Assembly: GCA_018335875.1 (NCBI GenBank)
Contig: JAGXRN010000059.1
Location: 1 to 33,627 of the forward strand
Direction of reading: 5' to 3'
Length of the DNA: 33,627 nt
DNA from: Dethiobacter sp.
GTDB lineage: Bacteria > Bacillota > Dethiobacteria > Dethiobacterales > Dethiobacteraceae
Positions 23,947 to 31,880 of this stretch are shown here, piece by piece. Both the position numbers and the translations under genes were made by a program. The notes beneath the pieces are model-generated. The model saw only the letters and a list, made by a program, of their open reading frames with translations. It did no database searches and had not been told where the DNA came from. The stretch's first letter is position 1, and each line of letters begins with the position of its first letter.

Positions 23947-24100
23947 ATGGCCAGTAAGGGTATGTTCATTAAGCTGGACCTGGGGGCAGCAGGCGCTTTT
24001 GCAGAGGAGCCGGTGCGCTACCTGCGGGCAAGATTCAACGTATTTTGAGCAGCAGAAGGAAGTAAGCGGAGTTGAATGGCAGAGGTTCTGCGGCAATTAA
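23947..24100 (+). pseudogene. Short broken gene between the ATC-hydrolase-like and hydratase genes
   Basis: ATG 23947 follows GGAGGAGGAG, an unusually strong RBS, and starts MASKGMFIKLDLGAAGAFAE. The frame ends at 24046-24048 after 33 residues. A second frame gives STYFEQQKEVSGVEWQRFCG and a stop at 24098-24100, just before the hydratase gene. A strong RBS on a fragment, with a protein-like C-terminus in another frame, suggests a larger gene reduced by an internal deletion. I do not recognise the parent family. Confidence 0.45.
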
Positions 24101-24122
24101 AAATAGGAAGGATGGTAATGAA

Positions 24123-24908
24123 ATGAGTAGTAAGGTGACCTGGGAGCAAGAGGGGAACATCGCAATTGTTACAATTAACAATCCTCCTGCCAATGCCCTG
24201 AGCAATGTGGTGGCACAGCAAATCTACGAGTGCTTCAAAGAAATAGAGACGGTTGATGATATCAGGGCGGTAGTACTGGCAGGAGCCGGCGAAAAGTTTT
24301 TCATGGCAGGGGCGGACATTTCACAGTTTCCCGAGCTTTTGAAAAGCAGGTCCGGTTTTGTGGCCGAAAATACAAATGCAGGTCACGCTATTTTCAACTA
24401 CCTTGACTATTTCCCCAAGCCTATAGTGGTCGCTGTACAAGGGATGGCCCTTGGAGGAGGCACTGAGCTGATGATGTGCGGAGACCTCTGTGTGGCGGCT
24501 GAAACCGCCCAGTTTGGCCTGCCGGAGATAAAACTGGGGTTATTCCCCGGCGGCGGCGGTACTCAGCGGCTGCCTAGGCGGGTAGGAGAAATAAAGGCCA
24601 AAGAACTGATGTTTTTTGGAGAATTTATTCCAGCCGCCGAGGCGTTACGAATTGGACTAATCAATTTTGTTGTTCCCGCCGGCCAGGCTCTGGAGGAGGC
24701 TAAAAAGGTCGCTGCCAAGATTGCCGGGCAGCCCGCCGTTTCCATCAGGCTGATTAAAGAATGTGTAGACCGTGGGCTGGAAGTGTCCCTGGATGAAGGT
24801 TTAAAGATAGAGGCCGACTTGTTTGAGCGTGTTTTCCGGACAGAAGATGTGCAGGAAGGCGTGGCCGCATTCCTTGAAAAGCGCAAAGCTGATTTTAAGC
24901 ATAAGTAG
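24123..24908 (+). CDS. Enoyl-CoA hydratase/isomerase (crotonase family)
   Basis: A 261-aa crotonase. The oxyanion-hole segment GEKFFMAGADISQF and the GMALGGGTELMMCGDL helix are present. Both hydratase glutamates are visible, E115 in GGGTEL and E135 in LPEIKLGLFPGGGGTQRLPR, so it probably is a true 2-enoyl-CoA hydratase acting in fatty-acid or amino-acid breakdown, or in the reverse reductive direction. The ATG at 24123 follows GGAAGGATGG; the in-frame start at 24072 lies inside the preceding broken gene and has no better RBS. A hairpin lies directly downstream. Confidence 0.9.
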   Translation: MSSKVTWEQEGNIAIVTINNPPANALSNVVAQQIYECFKEIETVDDIRAVVLAGAGEKFFMAGADISQFPELLKSRSGFVAENTNAGHAIFNYLDYFPKPIVVAVQGMALGGGTELMMCGDLCVAAETAQFGLPEIKLGLFPGGGGTQRLPRRVGEIKAKELMFFGEFIPAAEALRIGLINFVVPAGQALEEAKKVAAKIAGQPAVSIRLIKECVDRGLEVSLDEGLKIEADLFERVFRTEDVQEGVAAFLEKRKADFKHK

Positions 24909-24923
24909 AAAGTTTTATTTAAC

Positions 24924-24960
24924 AGGTACCCTGTCAACTGATTCATTTGGCAGGGTGCCT
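24924..24960 (+). terminator. Hairpin after the enoyl-CoA hydratase gene
   Basis: Fourteen base pairs (two G-U) between AGGTACCCTGTCAA and TTGGCAGGGTGCCT around a 9-nt loop, 16 bases after the stop. Only ATGTTT follows, so the U-run is short. Confidence 0.6.
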
Positions 24961-24988
24961 ATGTTTAGAAGAAGTTAATAAAAAACAA

Positions 24989-25012
24989 CCACCGGTACTG
25001 TAGCACCGGTGG
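24989..25012 (-). terminator. Rho-independent terminator of the carboxylase operon
   Basis: Arms CCACCGGT and ACCGGTGG with an 8-nt loop. On the minus strand it is followed by TTGTTTTTTATT. It lies about 100 bases beyond the carboxylase stop codon and would end the leftward sigma-54 operon. Confidence 0.75.
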
Positions 25013-25110
25013 CAAATTTTGAAACAGTATTTAGTAATAGCGAAGAAAAAAGAACAATTGGGAAGGTACCCTGGACAATAGTAGTTTTAATAATAAGTGC
25101 AGACTGTCGT

Positions 25111-28100
25111 TTACCAGGTATCTATAAATCGTTCCTTCTTATTTTTAGTATCTATCTGGACTGACTTTAACCCACGCACAAGCCACTTTCTAGTATCTGC
25201 AGGATCAATAACTGAATCGATTTCAAAATAAGAGGCCATATTTGTGGCTTTTCCCGCCTTGTAAAATTCATCAACATAGCTTTTAAAAGCAGCATCACGC
25301 GCAGCCGGGTCTTCGATTTCTGCAAGTTCTCTTCTGTATGCATGCTTGGCTGCCCCTTCCAGCCCCATAGGGCCGAATTCTGCGGATGGCCAGGCAGCCG
25401 TAAAAAACGAACTGTGGAAACTACCGCATACCATTGCTTGTGCTCCGAGGCCATACGCTTTGCGCAGAATGACGGTAAAGAAAGGCACTGATAAGTGTGA
25501 TCCGACAACGAACATGCGACATACATGCCGAACCTGAGCGTGAGTTTCTACCTCAGGTCCGACCATGAATCCCGGGGTATCCACCAGGGAGATAATCGGC
25601 AGATTATGAGCGTCACAAAGCTGCCAGAAGCGGGCGGCTTTATCTGCATCGTCAGCTGCGATAGCTCCGGAGAGGTGTTTTGGATTATTTGCAATTACAC
25701 CAAACGGCTTGCCTTCAATTCTTATCAACGCAGTGATCATACCTAAGCCGTAATGGGGCCGCAATTCCAGCACAGATTCGGTGTCGGCAAGCGCTTCAAG
25801 TACAGCTCTAATATTGTAAACTCGCAGGCGGTTTTCAGGGATCAGCCGACGAAGAATGCGCTGGTCTGCGGACTCCCACTGGTTCGTAGGTCCCTGGAAA
25901 TATGAGATGTACTTTTTTGCCACCGCTACAGCTTCTGTTTCATCCTCTACTACTATATCTACAACGCCGTTTTTTGTTTGCACATCAATGGGACCAATTT
26001 CCTCCGGCCTTACTACACCTAATCCCCCGCCTTCAATCATCGCCGGACCACCCATGCCGATATTGGAATTCATGGTAGCAATAATCACATCGCAACAGCC
26101 AAGTAGCGCGGCATTACCTGCGAAGCAATACCCTGATACAACACCTATCAACGGGACTTTACCGCTTAAACCTCCAAAACGGGCGAAAGTGGTCAAATCA
26201 AGGCCTGCTACTGCAGGTGCATCAATATCACCTGGCCTCCCTCCGCCACCTTCCGCAAAAAAAATGGTAGGTAACCGCCACTCGTGTGCTATACCCAGCA
26301 TGCGGTCTTTCTTTTTGTGTCCGAACAATCCTTGTGTACCGGCCAATACTGTATAATCATAGGCAATAATCATACAGCGGGACTTTTCGTCTCCGAAGAG
26401 TGAACTGTTAACCGAACCGATACCGGCAATCAAGCCGTCGGCCGGCGTCTTTTTAATAAGTTCTTCGATCGACCTACGCGAACGTTGCGCAGCAATGGCA
26501 AGTGCTCCGTATTCGATGAAGCTGTCTGGATCACACAAGTCTTCGATGTTTTCCCTGATGGTACGCAGGCCTTTCTGATGGCGGCTGGCAACAGCCTCGG
26601 GACGATTAATGTCCAGACCGACTGCGTGCCGCGCTATCACTTCAGCAAGGTCTGGACGGATTTCATCAAGGTCGATATCCCTGTCAGCGGCCGTGGATGC
26701 ACAATCAATTTCGGCTTTATTAAGGAAGCAGATCGGAGCACCTGCGGGGACAACTTCACCTAACGTCGCGCAGACAGTGTAAACATAGCCGCTTTGGTCC
26801 GCCTTGATTTCGTGCTCCATCTTCATAGCCTCTATTATTGCAATTGTCTGTCCTACAGCCACAGGGTCACCGTCCCCTATATTTATACTGACAATGCAAC
26901 CCTGGATTGGTGTTTTAACCGGAACAGAGCCTTCCGGTGCATCCTGAGATGTTTTAATTGATAGTATTTTTGCGGGAGGGCTATAATCAAAGTAGCCTTT
27001 CCTGTGCGGTTCTATGGATGATACCAGTTCAGCTGCATTTTCTTCAATAAAGCGGGTATTAAAAGTGTTTTGAGCGACCTCGGGTCTGCGTAAAAGGTTA
27101 AGTAAGAAAGGGATATTGGTTGCAACACCCTCAACCCGGAACTCGCTTAGTGCTCGGTAGGCTTTTGCAACTAAATCAATATACCTTGGTGAGTCTGAGG
27201 TAACGATTAGCTTGGCCAGTAATGAATCAAATGAAGGATTGGTAGTGTAGCCGCTGTAACCGTATCCATCTACCCGGATGCCCGGTCCAAGTGGGGCCTC
27301 ATAAACACTGATGGTACCACTTGTGGGATATGCGCTTCCGGTGGCATCAATTGTCTCCATATTAATGCGCAACTCCATAGCACGGCTACGGGGGTACGCT
27401 GCGTTTTCAGTCAGGCCGAGGTCTGCCAGAGATTTTCCGGCTGCTATTTCAATTTGGGTTCTCACCAGGTCGACACCGGTAACCTCTTCGGTTACTGTGT
27501 GTTCTACCTGGAGCCTGGGGTTAGTTTCTATAAATGCAAATGCCTCTTCACCTTGGACATCTTTATATACAAGGAATTCCATGGTGCCAAGACTGTCAAA
27601 GCGGGATTCCTGTGCCAGATGTAGGGCTGCTTCAGTGATTTTGTTGATAAGTTTTGGAGAAAGAGTAGGGCATGGTGCTATCTCGATGAGTTTTTGATTG
27701 CGCCGTTGCATGGTGCAGTCTCGTTCTCCGAGATGGACCACCTGTTTTCCGTCACCGATAATCTGAACCTCAATGTGTCTCAGATTGCAAATGAGTTGCT
27801 CGATGTAAACATGATTATGGCCGAATGCAGTCTGTGCTTCGGACTGACAGCGTTCATAGGCCTCATCAAGATCGGAAAGATTGTAAACAGGACGCATTCC
27901 TCGCCCGCCCCCACCAATTACTGCTTTGATCATGACTGCCGCATTTTCCCCGAGTGATAAAAAGAAATCTTTGGCTTCCTGAAGACTGGTTGCTCGGTGG
28001 GTACCTGGGAGTAAGGGTACACCACACTGTTTTGCGAGTGCGCGCGCCCTGATCTTGTCACCAAACAGTTCAAGCACATCAGGTTTCGGGCCTATGAATG

Positions 28101-28401
28101 TTATTCCCTCTTCTGCACAACGACGGGCAAAAACCGCATTTTCACTTAAAAACCCATAACCGGGGTGAATAGCATCGCAGCCAGCTGCCCTGGCAACTGA
28201 GATGATTTGCTCTATATTCAGGTATGCAGCAGCTCCCGTACCTTTCAAAGCACAAACCTGGTCAGCAGCACGAATATGCAATGATTTGGAGTCATCAGCT
28301 GAATGCACAGCAACTGTCCGAATGCCTAGGTCCGCTGCGGCACGGGCTATTCGGATTGCTATCTCACCCCTGTTTGCAATAAGGATATTTGTTATTTTCA
28401 T
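25111..28401 (-). CDS. Single-chain biotin-dependent acyl-CoA carboxylase
   Basis: A 1096-aa protein fusing all parts of an acyl-CoA carboxylase. Residues 1-450 are biotin carboxylase (ILIANRGEIAIRIARAA, ATP loop GGGGRGM at 163-169, FIETNPRLQVEHTVTEE at about 290-305). Residues about 480-560 are the biotin carrier, with K527 in EAMKMEHEI. Residues about 570-1096 are a fused carboxyltransferase (DGLIAGIGSVN, GGGGRPGD, PGFMVGPEVE, ending GLKSVQIDTK). The order and size match the long-chain acyl-CoA carboxylase type (LCC) known from mycobacteria. It adds CO2 from bicarbonate to an acyl-CoA using ATP; the substrate cannot be read from sequence. GAGGA precedes the ATG. It is the last gene of the operon behind the sigma-54 promoter at 30233. 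Confidence 0.93.
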   Translation of the reverse strand: MKITNILIANRGEIAIRIARAAADLGIRTVAVHSADDSKSLHIRAADQVCALKGTGAAAYLNIEQIISVARAAGCDAIHPGYGFLSENAVFARRCAEEGITFIGPKPDVLELFGDKIRARALAKQCGVPLLPGTHRATSLQEAKDFFLSLGENAAVMIKAVIGGGGRGMRPVYNLSDLDEAYERCQSEAQTAFGHNHVYIEQLICNLRHIEVQIIGDGKQVVHLGERDCTMQRRNQKLIEIAPCPTLSPKLINKITEAALHLAQESRFDSLGTMEFLVYKDVQGEEAFAFIETNPRLQVEHTVTEEVTGVDLVRTQIEIAAGKSLADLGLTENAAYPRSRAMELRINMETIDATGSAYPTSGTISVYEAPLGPGIRVDGYGYSGYTTNPSFDSLLAKLIVTSDSPRYIDLVAKAYRALSEFRVEGVATNIPFLLNLLRRPEVAQNTFNTRFIEENAAELVSSIEPHRKGYFDYSPPAKILSIKTSQDAPEGSVPVKTPIQGCIVSINIGDGDPVAVGQTIAIIEAMKMEHEIKADQSGYVYTVCATLGEVVPAGAPICFLNKAEIDCASTAADRDIDLDEIRPDLAEVIARHAVGLDINRPEAVASRHQKGLRTIRENIEDLCDPDSFIEYGALAIAAQRSRRSIEELIKKTPADGLIAGIGSVNSSLFGDEKSRCMIIAYDYTVLAGTQGLFGHKKKDRMLGIAHEWRLPTIFFAEGGGGRPGDIDAPAVAGLDLTTFARFGGLSGKVPLIGVVSGYCFAGNAALLGCCDVIIATMNSNIGMGGPAMIEGGGLGVVRPEEIGPIDVQTKNGVVDIVVEDETEAVAVAKKYISYFQGPTNQWESADQRILRRLIPENRLRVYNIRAVLEALADTESVLELRPHYGLGMITALIRIEGKPFGVIANNPKHLSGAIAADDADKAARFWQLCDAHNLPIISLVDTPGFMVGPEVETHAQVRHVCRMFVVGSHLSVPFFTVILRKAYGLGAQAMVCGSFHSSFFTAAWPSAEFGPMGLEGAAKHAYRRELAEIEDPAARDAAFKSYVDEFYKAGKATNMASYFEIDSVIDPADTRKWLVRGLKSVQIDTKNKKERFIDTW

Positions 28402-28500
28402 AGCTGTCCTCTTTCAATAAAATATATTTTAGTTCAGTTAGGGGGAGTCCTGGTATTTGAGGAACCCCGGCAAGATACTTTTTTCATGCCAAAGAAACTT

Positions 28501-29067
28501 TTAATTCCCGGGTTTAAGGTTTACTGCCTCAAAACGGCAAAAGCAATCATCCGGCATTGATGCAGTCATTTTAAGTTCCACCTCTAGATCAAAAGCTTTA
28601 TAGACTGTGGAATTAAAACTCAGGCAGGCATGTTTACAAAACATAAGGTCAGTAACCTCGTGTCCGCATTTTTCCTTAAGGGAGTTGAATATTGCACATT
28701 CATCTACACTGAAAATAAAGGCAAAATGGTTGTTCTGTTTTACATCCAGGGCTTCAAAAGGCTGTGTGGCAAGATAACCGATTTCAATAAAACGCTGTGG
28801 TATGTGAGGAAAAATAACGCGTTTTACTTTTTGGGCAATTTTCTTCAAGTTTTCGTATGTCTGATCAGAGTATGTTTCTCCCAGTTCTAAAACTCTGTTA
28901 CCCCAGGACTTACCGTAATCAGAAAAAAAGTTTTTTCCATATGCATCTGCTCCACCTGCTGTTTGTAGTCCTTCTGCAAATTTTTCAATCACTTCCGAAG
29001 CTTTAAATTCTTCTTCAATAATTTTAATCATATCCCGGTTAAGATCATATGACAACTGTTCGCTCAC
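28501..29067 (-). CDS. ATC-hydrolase-like protein of the carboxylase operon
   Basis: A 188-aa protein with a GTG start that overlaps the stop of the ferredoxin gene by four bases (GTGA), behind AGGAGTG. The C-terminal half has spaced cysteines (VDECAIFNSLKEKCGHEV, LMFCKHACLSFN) and ends ELKMTASMPDDCFCRFEAVN. This resembles the closing strand of the L-2-amino-thiazoline-4-carboxylate hydrolase family, as in the protein at 23422. Similarity is weaker there, so the assignment is tentative. Tight coupling to the ferredoxin and the carboxylase downstream suggests a role on the same substrate. Confidence 0.55.
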   Translation of the reverse strand: MSEQLSYDLNRDMIKIIEEEFKASEVIEKFAEGLQTAGGADAYGKNFFSDYGKSWGNRVLELGETYSDQTYENLKKIAQKVKRVIFPHIPQRFIEIGYLATQPFEALDVKQNNHFAFIFSVDECAIFNSLKEKCGHEVTDLMFCKHACLSFNSTVYKAFDLEVELKMTASMPDDCFCRFEAVNLKPGN

Positions 29068-29351
29068 GCTGTGTTCACTCCTTTAAAATCAATATTAATA
29101 GCATCTTGCGGGCAAACTTTTATACAATCCATACAACCAGAGCACTTATCGCTATGCCTGGGTATAATTTTGTAGGCGTCTGGTTCATTGATATCTGTTT
29201 CTGTAAATTTAATATACTTAATAGTATCAACAGCAAATACAGCCTGGGGACAGAGTTCAAGACATTTCTTACAGGTCATTGGCGTGTTACACTTCTTGTA
29301 ATCTACTTCCATCTTTGGACCCGGCTGAAGAATCTCAGGGTTAACTGTCAT
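29064..29351 (-). CDS. 2[4Fe-4S] ferredoxin-like protein
   Basis: A protein of about 95 aa with two Cys clusters: KKCNTPMTCKKCLELCPQ, where one Cys-Cys spacing is longer (CxxxxxC), and a standard CSGCMDCIKVCPQDAI. It should carry two [4Fe-4S] clusters and pass electrons at low potential in the cytosol. Start choices are ATG 29360, GTG 29357 and ATG 29351; GGGAGG inside the end of the upstream gene favours 29351. Its stop overlaps the next start. It probably partners the larger Fe-S protein encoded just upstream. Confidence 0.88.
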   Translation of the reverse strand: MTVNPEILQPGPKMEVDYKKCNTPMTCKKCLELCPQAVFAVDTIKYIKFTETDINEPDAYKIIPRHSDKCSGCMDCIKVCPQDAINIDFKGVNTA

Positions 29352-29353
29352 TG

Positions 29354-30184
29354 TCACCATACCTCCCTTAGTCCTGGTAATGTTCTACGTTCAACCATGG
29401 TTATCGCATCAGTTTCGCAGTTTACACGGCAAACCCCACAACCAAAACAGCGCATCTGATCAATGTTGGTTTTATCAATAGTAATATTATATTTAATTGC
29501 TCCAAACTGGCAAAGGCTTACACATTCTTTGCAACCGAAACATTTGCTGTAATCTACAGCGGCCACATACTCACCTTTATATAATTGGTTTATACCATAA
29601 TCAAGGCGGTAGCGGATGGCCAGACAATCGGGGTAATCGCACATACAGAGCCCACCGATATAGGGAGTGCCGTGAGTCATCAGAGAAGGCACCATTCCTT
29701 TGTCATACCACCTTCTAAGCCATTGCTTTGCCTCTTCAACCTCTATGAACTGAACACCACCTTTATAGCGTTCAGGCCAGCGATCCCATTTAAACATCCC
29801 AATGCCCAAGCCCATGCAGGTGTAAGCATCCTCGTTATCTTCCACCCTACCCCGGGTAATCTTACGACATACACATGCCATTAAAGCTATGGGGGAAGCC
29901 AGCTCCACCATGGTCATGGCGTCTTCCAGGGTTACAACCTGACCGGCAATCATCTCCTGAGCAACCTTGTTTGCCATATGCTGCAGACGGGGGAAGTTTT
30001 CAGGATCAAGCCCTCTTGCCTCTATTGCTTCGGCGATGATAAGTCCTGCTGCCCCTTCCGGATCACGGTTAAGGAGGATTTTTTCGCTTTTCCCTTTTTT
30101 CAGCTTATACATTTGACGCGAGTAATTCATTGCGTTCTTATACCAAACCTTGCCATCACCATGTGTTACACAAAATTTGCACAC
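29354..30184 (-). CDS. Multi-cluster 4Fe-4S protein, first gene of the sigma-54 operon
   Basis: A 276-aa protein with a GTG start behind GAGGAG (8 bases). The C-terminal ~75 residues form a classic 2[4Fe-4S] ferredoxin domain (CFGCKECVSLCQFGAI and CFGCGVCRVNCETDAI). More Cys motifs occur earlier: MCKFC at the very N-terminus, ACVCRK near residue 110, YTCMG, and GLCMCDYPDC near residue 180. These could bind one or more extra clusters. There is no flavin or NAD motif, so it is an electron-transfer or cluster-holding subunit. I know no assigned function for this layout. It is the promoter-proximal gene, 49 bases from the -24/-12 element. Confidence 0.82.
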   Translation of the reverse strand: MCKFCVTHGDGKVWYKNAMNYSRQMYKLKKGKSEKILLNRDPEGAAGLIIAEAIEARGLDPENFPRLQHMANKVAQEMIAGQVVTLEDAMTMVELASPIALMACVCRKITRGRVEDNEDAYTCMGLGIGMFKWDRWPERYKGGVQFIEVEEAKQWLRRWYDKGMVPSLMTHGTPYIGGLCMCDYPDCLAIRYRLDYGINQLYKGEYVAAVDYSKCFGCKECVSLCQFGAIKYNITIDKTNIDQMRCFGCGVCRVNCETDAITMVERRTLPGLREVW

Positions 30185-30232
30185 ATTAACAACTCCTCAC
30201 TTTTAAAAAAGATATATTGAACCCTATATTAA

Positions 30233-30248
30233 TGCAAAATATATGCCA
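30233..30248 (-). promoter_or_regulatory. Sigma-54 (-24/-12) promoter of the Fe-S/carboxylase operon
   Basis: The minus strand reads TGGCATATATTTTGCA: GG and GC elements are separated by exactly 10 bases, with TGGCA and TTGCA matching the sigma-54 consensus TGGCAC-N5-TTGCA. Transcription should start near 30222, about 38 bases before the GTG of the first gene. Two sigma-54 activator genes lie divergently next door, which strongly supports it. Confidence 0.82.
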
Positions 30249-30302
30249 TATCCAAATTAAGAAAAAAGTTGTGCGAAAAACTGCAAAATTTTAAATAGTC
30301 TT

Positions 30303-30323
30303 TACAATAATAGAATTATTGTA
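30303..30323. promoter_or_regulatory. Dyad, probable enhancer (UAS) for the sigma-54 activators
   Basis: Perfect 9-base arms TACAATAAT and ATTATTGTA around AGA. Its centre lies about 90 bases upstream of the expected start of the minus-strand operon, the usual place for an activator binding site. A lone half-site (ATTATTGT) follows at 30339-30346. Confidence 0.65.
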
Positions 30324-30390
30324 TAAAATATGAACTATATTATTGTCTATAAGTTAAACACAGGACTGATAATATTCAACCTTCTGATAT

Positions 30391-30418
30391 TTGACGTGTT
30401 CCGGTTTTAAAATAATTT
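30391..30418 (+). promoter_or_regulatory. Possible sigma-A promoter for the activator genes
   Basis: TTGACG at 30391-30396 and TAATTT at 30413-30418 with a 16-base spacer, ending about 33 bases before the first activator start. The -35 is good and the -10 is mediocre. Confidence 0.35.
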
Positions 30419-30451
30419 GTTAATATCCTTAAAAAAAGTGAGTTGATAATA

Positions 30452-31864
30452 ATGAATAAAGCTGAAATCGGTAATGTGCTAAAGCAGTTAAACCTTACAC
30501 TATTTGATGAAGAACTAATGTTGACAGTTTTAAACCATATCCTGGACCCAATATTCGCGATCAATGAAAAATGTGAGATTGTATTTCTTAATACTAGCTG
30601 TCAAAATGTTTTACAATGTGGAGAGGACAATAAAGTCATCGATGAAGTCTTTATAGAAAATAAAAATCTGTGTCATGATCTCCATAGCGAAGATCGTATC
30701 AGGAATATTCCTTTTAGAATTAATCGTAATGTAGTAAATTTTTCAGTAATACCGTTCTGGGAAAACGGTTCATTTGCAGGAGCAATAGGAATCGGAAAAT
30801 TTAAATGTATAGAAGAGATATATAAGTTAGTGCAAGACTTCAGGGAGAAAAAGAGTGAACAGAAAGTAGAAATTAAATTTAAACCCAAAAGGTTGCTGCA
30901 TAAATCAATGCAAAAAATAATAGGCAATAATGTTTATTTTGTAAAAACGCTCAATAAAGCTGCAGCCACAGCGAAAACAGATTCAACGGTGCTGATTTAC
31001 GGTGAAAGCGGAGTTGGAAAACAAATGATTGCTGAGGCGATACATGAGTCCAGCAACAGGGCTTCAGGTCCTTTTATTGAAGTTAACTGTGCAGCTATAC
31101 CTGAAAATTTGCTGGAAAGCGAACTTTTTGGCTATGATTCGCATTCTTTCACAGGAGCATCAAAAAAAGGTAAGATAGGTAAGTTTGAAGCTGCTCAGAG
31201 AGGTACTATTTTCCTTGATGAGATAGCTGAACTGTCCTTAAGCATGCAGGCTAAGCTTTTAAGAGTTTTACAGTTCAAAGAGTTTGAAAAAGTGGGTGGC
31301 ACAAAAGTAAAAACAGATACAAGGGTAGTGGCAGCTACTAACAAATCTTTAGATAAAATGGTCCAAGAGGGATCTTTTAGGGACGACCTTTATTATCGTT
31401 TAAATGTAATTCCAATTTTTGTAAAACCCTTACGGGAAAGAAAAGATGATTTGGACATTCTTTTAGATCATTTTATTGAGGTATTATCTGAGAGGTACTC
31501 TTATAATATATTAAGACTGAGTACAGAATTAATCGTCCTTCTGCATAGTTATAGCTGGCCAGGTAATATCAGGGAATTAGAGAACTTAATTGAATATGCT
31601 TATATCTGTGCCAGATTTGATGAATCCCAGGAAATTAAGATAGAACATTTTCCAGAGTATTTTCTTAAAAGTGTGCGTTTAAAAACTGATATGACTTGCA
31701 CTAAAGTGGGCAAAACCATGTCAGAAATGATTAAAAAAATAGAGTTCGATTATATCTTGAAAACCTTACAAAATACTAACTTCAATAAATCGGAGGCTAT
31801 TAAATTATTAGGTATAAGCCGCGGTTCTTTTTATGCCAAATTAAAAGAATACAATATCTTATAA
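30452..31864 (+). CDS. Sigma-54-dependent activator with PAS-like sensor (variant GAFTGA loop)
   Basis: A 470-aa protein. An N-terminal PAS-like region at about 25-115 ([20 protein letters not shown]) should sense a cytosolic ligand. The AAA+ domain has Walker A GESGVGKQ at 184-191, Walker B TIFLDE at 252-257, and [17 protein letters not shown] Fis-type HTH closes the protein ([20 protein letters not shown]). The sigma-54-contacting loop reads HSFTGA at 231-236 instead of GAFTGA, so its ability to open promoters is in doubt. I chose ATG 30452 over TTG 30443 because GTGAG then has proper spacing. The next gene, 16 bases downstream, is a paralogue. It probably controls the divergent Fe-S/carboxylase operon. 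Confidence 0.9.
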   Translation: MNKAEIGNVLKQLNLTLFDEELMLTVLNHILDPIFAINEKCEIVFLNTSCQNVLQCGEDNKVIDEVFIENKNLCHDLHSEDRIRNIPFRINRNVVNFSVIPFWENGSFAGAIGIGKFKCIEEIYKLVQDFREKKSEQKVEIKFKPKRLLHKSMQKIIGNNVYFVKTLNKAAATAKTDSTVLIYGESGVGKQMIAEAIHESSNRASGPFIEVNCAAIPENLLESELFGYDSHSFTGASKKGKIGKFEAAQRGTIFLDEIAELSLSMQAKLLRVLQFKEFEKVGGTKVKTDTRVVAATNKSLDKMVQEGSFRDDLYYRLNVIPIFVKPLRERKDDLDILLDHFIEVLSERYSYNILRLSTELIVLLHSYSWPGNIRELENLIEYAYICARFDESQEIKIEHFPEYFLKSVRLKTDMTCTKVGKTMSEMIKKIEFDYILKTLQNTNFNKSEAIKLLGISRGSFYAKLKEYNIL

Positions 31865-31880
31865 TAATGAGGAGAAAGTT

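Larger units (their letters stand above)
30185..30451. other. Divergent control region of the sigma-54 regulon
   Basis: A 267-base AT-rich gap between the Fe-S operon (minus) and the activator genes (plus). It contains the -24/-12 promoter at 30233-30248, the dyad at 30303-30323 with an extra half-site ATTATTGT at 30339-30346, and a possible sigma-A promoter at 30391-30418 for the activators. No gene was seen. Confidence 0.7.

Noticed and set aside
25856..26356. 166-codon plus-strand open frame
   Set aside because: It is antisense to the carboxyltransferase part of the carboxylase; low-complexity translation and no RBS.
30268..30288. Another -24/-12-like sequence (TTGTGCGAAAAACTGCA)
   Set aside because: The essential GG at -24 is missing on either strand.
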